In this document: piece by piece, positions 54,294 to 61,643 of the stretch | How positions within the stretch are numbered: the first letter of the stretch is position 1 | Layout: the number at the start of each line of letters is the position of its first letter | Origin: an uncultured Duncaniella sp. | GTDB lineage: Bacteria > Bacteroidota > Bacteroidia > Bacteroidales > Muribaculaceae | Assembly: GCA_910578515.1 (NCBI GenBank) | Contig: CAJTQR010000004.1 | Location: 1-64,000, forward strand | DNA: 64,000 nt | Reading direction: 5' to 3' | Made by a program: the position numbers and the translations under genes | The notes under the pieces: generated by a model | Database searches by the model: none | The model's input: only the letters and a program-made list of their open reading frames with translations | Told to the model about the DNA's origin: nothing

Positions 54294-54323
54294 CAAAGAT
54301 ACGACAAAATCTCAAAAACGCAA
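54294..54323 (-). promoter_or_regulatory. Promoter of the lactaldehyde reductase gene
   Basis: Minus strand TTG (54321-54323), a 19-nt spacer, TATCTTTG (54294-54301). The leader is about 60 nt. Confidence 0.7.
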
Positions 54324-54376
54324 AGAATTGCGGAAACAGGAGACCACATCTACCGGGCAGACTCACTTCGCACCCT

Positions 54377-55906
54377 CTATTTGTCGCTCAATTGTGACGG
54401 AAAGCCGGGTTTCACCGGTATACGTTCCGAATCCATTGCCGCGTTATAGGCGAGCCATGCCACTATGGCGGCATTGACTTTCAAATCATCTATCGACAGG
54501 CGTTCGTAAGTATCCATTGTAGTATGATAGGTGCGGAAATAGTCGAGCGGGTCCTGGATAAACTGATAGGCCGGCAGTCCGAGACGTGAGAAATTGACAT
54601 GGTCAGTACTACCGACCTTGGTGGGTGACAGAGTGTCGAATCCGAGAGAGACAAACGGTTTTTTCCATGTTTCGAAGAAAGGAAAAGCCATATCATTCTC
54701 CTCTAAATACACACCACGGAAACGTCCGGAACCGAAGTCCATGTTAAGATAAAGTGCAAAATCATCATAACCGGGTTTCACTTTCTTTGACTCACCGTCA
54801 AAGAGATAATTGTCCACATACCCGCGTGAGCCATAGAGCCCCTGCTCTTCCCCACCCCATAGAGCCAGACGGATGGTGCGACGGGGTGACACTCCGAGCT
54901 CCTTGAGAATACGCATTGCCTCAATCATGGTTATGCACCCCGAAGCATTGTCGGCGCCACCTGTTCCGCCATGCCATGAGTCGAGATGGGCACCTATCAG
55001 CACCACCTCATTTTTGAGTTTTGGGTCACTGCCGGGAATCTCGGCTATTACATTATTAATCCGTTGGTTGTCGGTAAACTGATTTCTGATATCAAGTTCC
55101 ATCTCGACCTTTTCACCACTGTTTACCAGACGCACCATTCGTCCGTGGTCCTCAATTGGCAGCACTATCTGTGGCAACGGCTCCTTATCCCCCACTTTGT
55201 ATGCCACGCCTCGTGAGCCGGGAATATTGAATGTACCGTCCCCGGTCACCACCGCAATCACCTGCTCGGCGGCAAGCATGGAGTCAATCGCCTGCTGGAG
55301 TGTACGGTCATAACTACCGCGCGACCATGAGCGGCTTGAGGGACGCTTATCCTTGGTCATCTCACTGAGCTGTTCATCTGTATAGCGGCTTGCCATGGGG
55401 CGGAACGACAGCTCATACTTGCGCTGCTCAGGCATCAGAGCTATTTTTCCGGCAAGTTTCCCCTCATACTTCGAAAGTTCCGACAGATTCTTGACATCTA
55501 CCACCACGCACTCACCCTTTACCAACCCTGCGGTGCTACCTGACCACGCTTTGGGATTGGCGGCAAAACTGCAATAGTAAGGTGCTGTCATAGCCACATA
55601 ATTCTTGAGATTATCCCAACCACCCTTCGTAAATTCCGTGGCAAATTCCACTCTCGGGTTCGTGAGTCCAAGCTCATTAAGCTTATCAACCACCATCTCC
55701 TCAGCCCGCAACTTCATCTGTGAGGCTGCCAGACGTCCTCCCAGACGGTCTGTCATAAACTGAGCTATCTCCTCAACTTTAGAATTATTGAACGCTTCAT
55801 TCTTTACCTTATAGGCAATCTCATCCGGTTGGCATGTCTGCGCATATCCGGTCACCGCCATGCCGAGAGCCACAGTCAGTGCGATAAATTTATTAGGTTT
55901 CATCAA
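54377..55906 (-). CDS. Secreted M28 family zinc aminopeptidase
   Basis: A 509-residue exported peptidase (signal peptide MKPNKFIALTVALGMAVTGYA). The M28 zinc ligands and catalytic Glu are visible: GAHLDSWHGGTGGADNASG (His, Asp), WGGEEQGLYGS (catalytic Glu and a ligand Glu), NMDFGSG (Asp) and FRTYHTTMDT (His). A PA-like insert lies near residues 130-260, as in carboxypeptidase Q-like members. It probably trims peptides in the periplasm. Two overlapping -7 boxes (TAAATTTG at 55955-55962, TAGCTTTG at 55965-55972) lie upstream. Confidence 0.9.
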   Translation of the reverse strand: MMKPNKFIALTVALGMAVTGYAQTCQPDEIAYKVKNEAFNNSKVEEIAQFMTDRLGGRLAASQMKLRAEEMVVDKLNELGLTNPRVEFATEFTKGGWDNLKNYVAMTAPYYCSFAANPKAWSGSTAGLVKGECVVVDVKNLSELSKYEGKLAGKIALMPEQRKYELSFRPMASRYTDEQLSEMTKDKRPSSRSWSRGSYDRTLQQAIDSMLAAEQVIAVVTGDGTFNIPGSRGVAYKVGDKEPLPQIVLPIEDHGRMVRLVNSGEKVEMELDIRNQFTDNQRINNVIAEIPGSDPKLKNEVVLIGAHLDSWHGGTGGADNASGCITMIEAMRILKELGVSPRRTIRLALWGGEEQGLYGSRGYVDNYLFDGESKKVKPGYDDFALYLNMDFGSGRFRGVYLEENDMAFPFFETWKKPFVSLGFDTLSPTKVGSTDHVNFSRLGLPAYQFIQDPLDYFRTYHTTMDTYERLSIDDLKVNAAIVAWLAYNAAMDSERIPVKPGFPSQLSDK

Positions 55907-56125
55907 TGTGATAGATTAGTTACTTAATTCTTACGGACCGTTTGGTCCCGGGGGCAAATTTAAGCAAAGCTACCGAGATTTCCTTATCTTTTTCACTGCT
56001 AACAGTTCAAAAAATTCCGTTATTCACCTCGCACCGCTAAAAATCCACAACATTGCCTCCCAATCTGACCAGATATCTCTCTACCGGGAAAATACTTTTA
56101 GACGGTCGTGTTTAATAACACACTC

Positions 56126-56599
56126 TTAAAGTTCGAGATGAAACAATAGCGATTCCCTGTCAAGATAATCATATCGTATGGGTAAGTCCGATTTGCCAAT
56201 CTGCTTGAATCCGGCACGTACATAAAAAGCATGGGCTTTCTTAGCCACTGATGGTGTATCGAGTATCATGTGCCGGAAACCATTGGTATTGGCAAAATCA
56301 AGCAAACGGGTATAAAGCGCCAACCCAACTTTCTGAGAACGATAGTCGGAACGGACGAAAAATTTTTTCAACACGCACCAATCGTCATTTATTTTCATCA
56401 ATGCCACAGTGCCCACCACATGACCGTCATCAACAGCCAGCCAGAAGTTTCCGCCACGGTTGATATATGATTCAGTGATATCAAGCAAATCCGGTTGACC
56501 TTCCAAAGGCATATTCACCTTCGCCTCATCATTCTGAATATGCAAAATGAGATTTATAGCCTCATCCTTGAATTCATCCCTGTACTGAATTATTTCCAT
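56126..56599 (-). CDS. GNAT family N-acetyltransferase
   Basis: A 157-residue acetyltransferase. The acetyl-CoA loop is in VRSDYRSQKVGLALYTRLL, with the usual following helix and a VAKKAHAFYVRAGFKQIG segment. It is preceded by a recognisable AAAGGACAGG-type ribosome site and lies 20 bp after the marR stop in another frame, so it is a separate gene from the regulator. In other bacteria MarR and GNAT are often one polypeptide. The substrate is unknown; a small toxic molecule sensed by the regulator is a reasonable guess. Confidence 0.88.
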   Translation of the reverse strand: MEIIQYRDEFKDEAINLILHIQNDEAKVNMPLEGQPDLLDITESYINRGGNFWLAVDDGHVVGTVALMKINDDWCVLKKFFVRSDYRSQKVGLALYTRLLDFANTNGFRHMILDTPSVAKKAHAFYVRAGFKQIGKSDLPIRYDYLDRESLLFHLEL

Positions 56600-56619
56600 T
56601 ATATTGAAACCTGTCCTTT

Positions 56620-57057
56620 TTATTTATAATTCCTTTTAACAAGAAGCCTTGAAATCGCCTCCATGTGAGATATTAACGATAGTTGCTCATCCTCTGTCAA
56701 TCCTCCATATATATCCCTCACTGATGTATCAGCCGATTCATTCAGCTCATGATATATCACGACTCCGCTTTCGGTAAGCGAAATCACATCTCTACGACCG
56801 TCAACCTCTGAAGTGGTGCGACATATATATCCCTGCTGCTCCAGTTTTTTCAGTATTCTTGATAGATACCCTTTATCCATATTTAATTCCACACATATCT
56901 CCTTGGCACTTCTATCCAGATGAAGAAATATATCCTGAATCACCCGAATCTCAGGCAGACAGAATGAGCTCCCCATATACCTGCGGTTCAATACGCCAAG
57001 CAATCTTGTATAAAATCTATTGAACGACCTTATTTTATCAATATGTTTCTGTTTCAT
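56620..57057 (-). CDS. MarR family transcriptional regulator
   Basis: A 145-residue winged-helix regulator. The recognition segment is SAKEICVELNMDKGYLSRILKKLEQQGYI, and the wing is TTSEVDGRRDVISLTESG. The dimer helices are N- and C-terminal. An 18-bp perfect inverted repeat (57066-57106) overlaps its own promoter and is the obvious operator, so it should repress itself and the GNAT gene. The inducing ligand is unknown. Confidence 0.93.
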   Translation of the reverse strand: MKQKHIDKIRSFNRFYTRLLGVLNRRYMGSSFCLPEIRVIQDIFLHLDRSAKEICVELNMDKGYLSRILKKLEQQGYICRTTSEVDGRRDVISLTESGVVIYHELNESADTSVRDIYGGLTEDEQLSLISHMEAISRLLVKRNYK

Positions 57058-57061
57058 GCCG

Positions 57062-57106
57062 CAAAATTATAAATAATAGTTGACAAAATCAACTATTATT
57101 TATAAT
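57062..57106 (-). promoter_or_regulatory. marR promoter with overlapping 18-bp inverted-repeat operator
   Basis: Minus strand TTG (57090-57092), a 20-nt spacer, TAATTTTG (57062-57069). The perfect inverted repeat has arms 57066-57083 and 57089-57106 and a CAAAA centre; its core is TAGTTGA/TCAACTA. It covers the whole spacer and both boxes, so bound MarR would block RNA polymerase. Confidence 0.75.
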
Positions 57107-57154
57107 AAAAATCTGCACGGACTCAGACTGAAATCCAAATCCGTGCAGATTTTT
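57107..57154. terminator. Terminator of the cupin-rubredoxin operon
   Basis: Perfect 15-bp arms (57107-57121 with 57140-57154) and T-runs on both strands. It insulates the marR promoter from upstream transcription. Confidence 0.9.
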
Positions 57155-57222
57155 ATTGGGACATAGGGTAGTTAACCCTCTGTATATCTTCAATTCATGT
57201 AATTTCCAACAGTCATTGGAAA

Positions 57223-57387
57223 TTAGTCCTTAACCGGTGCAAACTGGTCCTTGCCAACACCGCAGAGAGGACATACCCAATCATCGGGAATATCTTCAAA
57301 TGCTGTACCCGGCTCAATGCCATGTTCGGGGTCGCCTACTTCGGGGTCATATACCCAATCACAAACTTCGCAGATGTATTTTTCCAT
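57223..57387 (-). CDS. Rubredoxin
   Basis: A 54-residue one-iron electron carrier that falls below usual size cut-offs. The four ligands are C6 and C9 in CEVCDWVYDP and C39 and C42 in CPLCGVGKDQF, with the conserved GIEPGTAFEDIPDDW between them. In anaerobes rubredoxin passes electrons to peroxide or oxygen reductases such as rubrerythrin. It lies 50 bp after the cupin gene, probably co-transcribed, and is followed by a strong terminator. Confidence 0.97.
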   Translation of the reverse strand: MEKYICEVCDWVYDPEVGDPEHGIEPGTAFEDIPDDWVCPLCGVGKDQFAPVKD

Positions 57388-57437
57388 AATTCTGTAATTT
57401 TTTATATTGTATTAAATATTGTTGATGTTCAACGCTG

Positions 57438-57767
57438 TCACGCCTTGATTTTTGTTAGCATAACCTTTGAGTCTGTTTTAGCAATAACGCTGTGAGGCAC
57501 ATTGGCTCCCATGAGCAGGAAAGCTCCGGCACGCATGGTGTGGGGTGTGCCGAGCATGGTAAATTCAATTTCGCCATCCACCACATATACCATCACCTCG
57601 GCAGGAGCCACATGCTCCGAAAGCGACTGTCCCGACTTGAACGCCACCAGCGATACTCCACCATGTGAATTTTCAAATATGCTTTTAAAATTAACTTTAT
57701 CAGCCCCGGTTTCAATCTGGGCGGAGAGGTCGTGAACCTCTCCAAACTTATATTCCGTCTGAAGCAT
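57438..57767 (-). CDS. Small cupin-domain protein
   Basis: A 109-residue single-domain cupin (RmlC-like fold). The first motif is VALVAFKSGQSLSEHVAPAEVMVYVVDGE with one His and a Glu, and the second is PHTMRAGAFLLMGANVPHSVIA with a His. The set of metal ligands is partial, so a metal site is plausible but not certain. Its role is unknown, but pairing with rubredoxin suggests redox or stress physiology. A near-consensus -7 (TACCTTTA, 57811-57818) lies upstream. Confidence 0.88.
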   Translation of the reverse strand: MLQTEYKFGEVHDLSAQIETGADKVNFKSIFENSHGGVSLVAFKSGQSLSEHVAPAEVMVYVVDGEIEFTMLGTPHTMRAGAFLLMGANVPHSVIAKTDSKVMLTKIKA

Positions 57768-57906
57768 AGTAAACGAGTTATTTTTAATTAATAATTAAAA
57801 TATTCCGTGATAAAGGTATAACAGAATATATAACAGAAATGTTTTGCCACTCTGCCAACATCACTTCAAGTATCATCAGCAAGAGAGCTATTTCATGAAA
57901 AAACAT

Positions 57907-57914
57907 TATCTTTG
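57907..57914 (+). promoter_or_regulatory. -7 element of the TPR regulator gene
   Basis: TATCTTTG at 57907-57914 matches the -7 consensus, without a clear -33. It lies inside the longest open frame and so supports the downstream start at 57949. Confidence 0.5.
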
Positions 57915-57948
57915 CGACCATATATCACAGACCTTCACCCCCAACGAT

Positions 57949-59337
57949 ATGAATAAAATCCAGCAATTGATTCTACTCCTGACCGCCACTCTCCTCTGCC
58001 TGCTTTTGCCGGCGTGCATGAGCAATGAGGACAAGGTGCGCGGGCAACTGAAGAAAGCGTCCGAGCTAAAGGCTTCTGACAGTGACAACGAGAGGCTGGC
58101 AATAATGCTTGAGATTGATGACAACCTTGACCCCGCTCTATCGCCCGAACTGAAATGGGAAGTAGCATCTACGCTCGGAGATATATATTATACCAAATAC
58201 CAATACCGTAAAGCTCACAAATACCTGACACGCGCCGTGGACTACGGCAGAGAGTGTGATGATAAACACAACCTCGGAATAGCTCTATGGAACCTTGCAT
58301 TGGTGGTAAACGATACCGATTCACTGACACAGATATTGTCGGAATGCCGTGACGTGAACCGGTTGGTTGGAAATCTCCACATTGAAAACCGTGCCCGCAT
58401 CCATCTGTCGAGATTCGCAGCGCTCAGAAATGATTTAGTACAAGCCCGGTTGATATACGACAGCATCATCGCCTCGGCTCACAACGACAAATTTATCGAC
58501 GTTGAATCAAAGATACTCCTCGCCGACATAAGCATCATTGAGAAAAATTACCCTGAAGCCACAGCCATAATCAACGGGATGGCGCCTGAGCGTCTCTCGC
58601 TCGACGGAAAAGTGATACGCTACACACGGTTGATGCACCTCATGAAAAGCCAGGGAAAGTATGAGCAGGCTCTCCTCTACTCCGATTCACTGGCAATCTA
58701 CCGTGACTCCATAAACTTAATCACACTCTCCGACCAGACTTCAAGAATAGAAAACGGATACGCTGCACGTATAGTGCGCGAACAGGGTCAGCGCACCATC
58801 GCCATAGCTATCGGTATATGCGTGACTCTGCTCCTATCTGCCATAATATTTTTCCTTGCCAGACAACGCAAACTGAAATCACGCCAGCTGTCACTTGTGA
58901 AGAAAATCTCCTCACTCAATCTAAAATTATCGGAACTTGCAACCGGAAACGGACTGCATGAGCAACCTGTAGCAGAGATGGAAAAATCGGTAGCTGAAAA
59001 ATTCCGACTGAACAGGGAGTTTTTCCGGACTCTTCCGCAATATTCCACCCTCCGACAGCTCAATTTGCTTCGGAACTCCGATGAAATTGACCGTCAGAAA
59101 GTCAAGGATATTCTCGACGCGGTGATAGGTCAGTTTGCCGACGCGTGTACCAATCTCAGCCAACTGTTCCCGGCACTTACCATGGAAGATTCCCTGTACT
59201 GCGCCATCATCTATGCCGGATTCACCAAAGAGGTGGCATCGGTGGCATTTAAGGCAAGTGAAGAAGCCTTGCGTCGTCGCAAGAGCAGAATCAAACAGAA
59301 ACTCACCCCCGGAATGTTCGAATTCATATTCGGCTGA
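57949..59337 (+). CDS. Membrane-spanning TPR protein with C-terminal HTH-like domain
   Basis: About 462 residues from the ATG at 57949; earlier in-frame ATGs lie on the wrong side of a -7 box and lack signal sequence. The N terminus is a signal with lipobox-like LLPAC. TPR-like helices fill about 30-270 (KYQYRKAHKYLTRAVDYG; GKYEQALLYSDSLAIYRDS). A single membrane helix follows (IAIAIGICVTLLLSAIIFFL), then a coiled coil and a C-terminal region (TMEDSLYCAIIYAGFTKEVASVAF ... RRRKSRIKQKL) shaped like a LuxR-type HTH. This is the architecture of one-piece transmembrane regulators common in Bacteroidales. Its likely target is the receptor gene next door. Confidence 0.72.
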   Translation: MNKIQQLILLLTATLLCLLLPACMSNEDKVRGQLKKASELKASDSDNERLAIMLEIDDNLDPALSPELKWEVASTLGDIYYTKYQYRKAHKYLTRAVDYGRECDDKHNLGIALWNLALVVNDTDSLTQILSECRDVNRLVGNLHIENRARIHLSRFAALRNDLVQARLIYDSIIASAHNDKFIDVESKILLADISIIEKNYPEATAIINGMAPERLSLDGKVIRYTRLMHLMKSQGKYEQALLYSDSLAIYRDSINLITLSDQTSRIENGYAARIVREQGQRTIAIAIGICVTLLLSAIIFFLARQRKLKSRQLSLVKKISSLNLKLSELATGNGLHEQPVAEMEKSVAEKFRLNREFFRTLPQYSTLRQLNLLRNSDEIDRQKVKDILDAVIGQFADACTNLSQLFPALTMEDSLYCAIIYAGFTKEVASVAFKASEEALRRRKSRIKQKLTPGMFEFIFG

Positions 59338-59371
59338 CACATCCTGAAAATCTGTAAAAACCACTTACCGA

Positions 59372-59418
59372 GCGGGACAATAGTGTGACAATACAATGGT
59401 GTCACACTATTGTCCCGC
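59372..59418. repeat. 19-bp perfect inverted repeat upstream of the receptor gene
   Basis: Arms 59372-59390 and 59400-59418 with a 9-nt loop. No T-run follows on the plus strand. It sits between the regulator stop (59337) and the receptor -7 box (TAATTTTG, 59450-59457), immediately upstream of where the -33 would fall. It could be a terminator or an operator. Confidence 0.85.
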
Positions 59419-59449
59419 CTGACATATAGCCTGTTAGGATGACGCCTCG

Positions 59450-59457
59450 TAATTTTG
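59450..59457 (+). promoter_or_regulatory. -7 element of the TonB-dependent receptor gene
   Basis: TAATTTTG at 59450-59457, no TTG at -33. A weak -33 is what would be expected for an activator-dependent promoter. It excludes the upstream in-frame ATG at 59439 as the start. Confidence 0.5.
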
Positions 59458-59477
59458 CAAAAAACACTACAAGCTAT

Positions 59478-61565
59478 ATGAAACGTCAACTACTCTTTGC
59501 TTCAATTCTCACCGCATGTGCAATAAATGCACTCGCCGACACTCCTACCGATTCAATCACTCTCGATGAGACTCTCGGCGAGGTGACAGTCACAGCCCAA
59601 CGCAAATATGTGCGTCCTACCCCGCGAGGGCTCAAAATCTCGATGACCGGCAATCCGCTATCGAAAATCGGAAGCGCCGTGGATGCCATAAAACAAATGC
59701 CCATGATTGATGCGTCCGACGGAGGCATCACAGTGCTTGGAAAGGGGGCACCGTTAATCTACATCAACGGCCGACGCATGCGCGACAGTTCCGAATTGGA
59801 GATGCTCACATCCGAGGAGCTACGGACTGTAGAAATCATCACCAATCCATCGTCGAAGTACGGGAGCGATGTCACATCAGTGATTCTTATTAAAACCCGT
59901 GGGAAAGATGCCGGCTTTTATGCCAATGGAGCAGCATCTGTCACAGCATCTGAAAAATGGTCGGAGTCAGGACAATTGAATTTGAATTATCATACCGAAA
60001 ACGGGGTTACAATCTTTGGTGACATATCCTACGGGAACAACGGTTTCAAGCAGGAACGTGACTATAAGGAGCTATTCTCCACCAATGGAAAACTGCCGCT
60101 CGACCACATCACCCGCACATTTGCCACTGCAAAGCAACGACGCGAATCACTCACTGCTGATGGTGGCATCAACTATGAGTCAGGCAAAAATTCGGTCGGC
60201 GTGAAGTATACCTACTCCCGCACACCCTCAAGCCATTTTTCATATCAAGCCCAATCTCTCACCGACCTGAGAGAGCCCGGAGAAATATCCTCGTCCAACA
60301 ATCTTAATTCCCAATCCTACCGCCATTACCTGAACGGTTACGCGGAGCTGGCTCTCCCTGCCGGAATAGGTCTGCGCGTCGACATGGACTATATCACCGG
60401 GAAAAATACCGGAAGAGATTTCACATCGGAGATAGAAACGGGAAACATGATTGAAAACACAAACCGCACCACCTCCGACCTATTCGCCGGGAGAATCGAG
60501 CTGCAAAAGGAATTTGGAAAATGGGAACTGAATGCCGGCACTGATTACACCTACACCGACAATGACCAGCGGTTCAACTCTCTCACTTCAGCGGGTAACC
60601 AGATGTTGCGACCTGCCACCGACAGGGTGATTCAGCATCTCTACTCCACCTATCTCTCAGCCAACCTCAACCTCAATGAACATTGGTCACTGAGCGCCGG
60701 AATAAGATATGAGGACACACATATACGCTATTTACGCAACGGCATCAAAGAGCCCGCTCTATCAAAAGGGTATAATGACCTGCACCCCAACTTTGGCATC
60801 ACCTTCTCATCGCCCGTCACTCTGTCGGTCTACTACAAAGCGGTGACTTATCGACCGGCCTACTCCTCGCTCGACAATAATTTCGTGTACGTCACTCCCA
60901 CCCTTTGGGAAACGGGAAATCCGGAATTAAGGTCAATGAAATCGCAGGAGATAAGCATGTCGCTATCCTACGAAAAATTCATGCTGCTTGTCAACGGCAC
61001 ACATTACAAACGCAAAATCGGTACCGTCTATGCATTCGACCCCGACATACATTCCAATATCAACTATACTGTCAATCTGCCATCCTACAGCAATCTCCAG
61101 ATTGTGGCAATTCAAAATTTCGATATAAAATTCTGGCATCCCACCTTGCAGGGATTGCTTTACATGCAGAATCTGAAATACGGTGTGCCCGAAAGGAAAT
61201 ACACCACCCCTCTATATCGTGTCATCATCAACAACCGTTTCGACATTCCGGGAGGTGTCTACGGATATTTGTCATTCCATCTGCTTGGAAAAGGTAATAT
61301 CGAGACTCAATACAGCGGCGGAATGTGGCAGGGAGCCATCACCGTGAGCAAAAGCTACCGTAACTGGAACTTTTCACTAAGCGCCAACGATATATTCGGC
61401 AGCTGGAAACAGAAATTTGACACGTTCACCAACACGGTCAGCTATAGTTCCCGCATAGAGGGTGCTTCGCAATCCGTTTCGCTTACCGTGCGCTATAAAC
61501 TCAATACTAAAAAGGGTAATTACAACGGCAAGACCGTGCGCGAGGATGAAATCAACCGACTATAG
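59478..61565 (+). CDS. TonB-dependent receptor-like outer-membrane beta-barrel
   Basis: About 695 residues from the ATG at 59478 (MKRQLLFASILTACAINALA, signal peptide). A plug-like domain (about 25-140: LDETLGEVTVTAQRKYVRPTPRG ... PLIYINGRRMRDSSELEMLTSEELRTVEIITNPSSKYGSD) precedes an OMP_b-brl_3-type barrel to the end (VSLTVRYKL). The usual N-terminal CarboxypepD_reg domain is absent, and no SusD-like partner is adjacent. The closing FSLSANDIFGSWKQKFDTFTNTVSYSSRIEG is typical of this barrel class. The substrate is unknown. The upstream TPR-HTH gene may control it. Confidence 0.87.
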   Translation: MKRQLLFASILTACAINALADTPTDSITLDETLGEVTVTAQRKYVRPTPRGLKISMTGNPLSKIGSAVDAIKQMPMIDASDGGITVLGKGAPLIYINGRRMRDSSELEMLTSEELRTVEIITNPSSKYGSDVTSVILIKTRGKDAGFYANGAASVTASEKWSESGQLNLNYHTENGVTIFGDISYGNNGFKQERDYKELFSTNGKLPLDHITRTFATAKQRRESLTADGGINYESGKNSVGVKYTYSRTPSSHFSYQAQSLTDLREPGEISSSNNLNSQSYRHYLNGYAELALPAGIGLRVDMDYITGKNTGRDFTSEIETGNMIENTNRTTSDLFAGRIELQKEFGKWELNAGTDYTYTDNDQRFNSLTSAGNQMLRPATDRVIQHLYSTYLSANLNLNEHWSLSAGIRYEDTHIRYLRNGIKEPALSKGYNDLHPNFGITFSSPVTLSVYYKAVTYRPAYSSLDNNFVYVTPTLWETGNPELRSMKSQEISMSLSYEKFMLLVNGTHYKRKIGTVYAFDPDIHSNINYTVNLPSYSNLQIVAIQNFDIKFWHPTLQGLLYMQNLKYGVPERKYTTPLYRVIINNRFDIPGGVYGYLSFHLLGKGNIETQYSGGMWQGAITVSKSYRNWNFSLSANDIFGSWKQKFDTFTNTVSYSSRIEGASQSVSLTVRYKLNTKKGNYNGKTVREDEINRL

Positions 61566-61607
61566 TGAAAAAATCCATAATGATGCGGCAATGAGGAAAG
61601 AAAACGG

Positions 61608-61615
61608 TATTTTTG
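61608..61615 (+). promoter_or_regulatory. -7 element of the GH43 gene
   Basis: TATTTTTG at 61608-61615, without a clear -33, 29 bp before the ATG at 61644. Confidence 0.35.
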
Positions 61616-61643
61616 CACTGTCGAATCACAAATCTACCCTACC

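Noticed and set aside
56600..56619. Frameshift splitting a MarR-GNAT fusion gene
   Set aside because: The MarR protein ends at its normal length, the GNAT gene has its own start and ribosome site, and the gap is clean, so two genuine genes are more likely.
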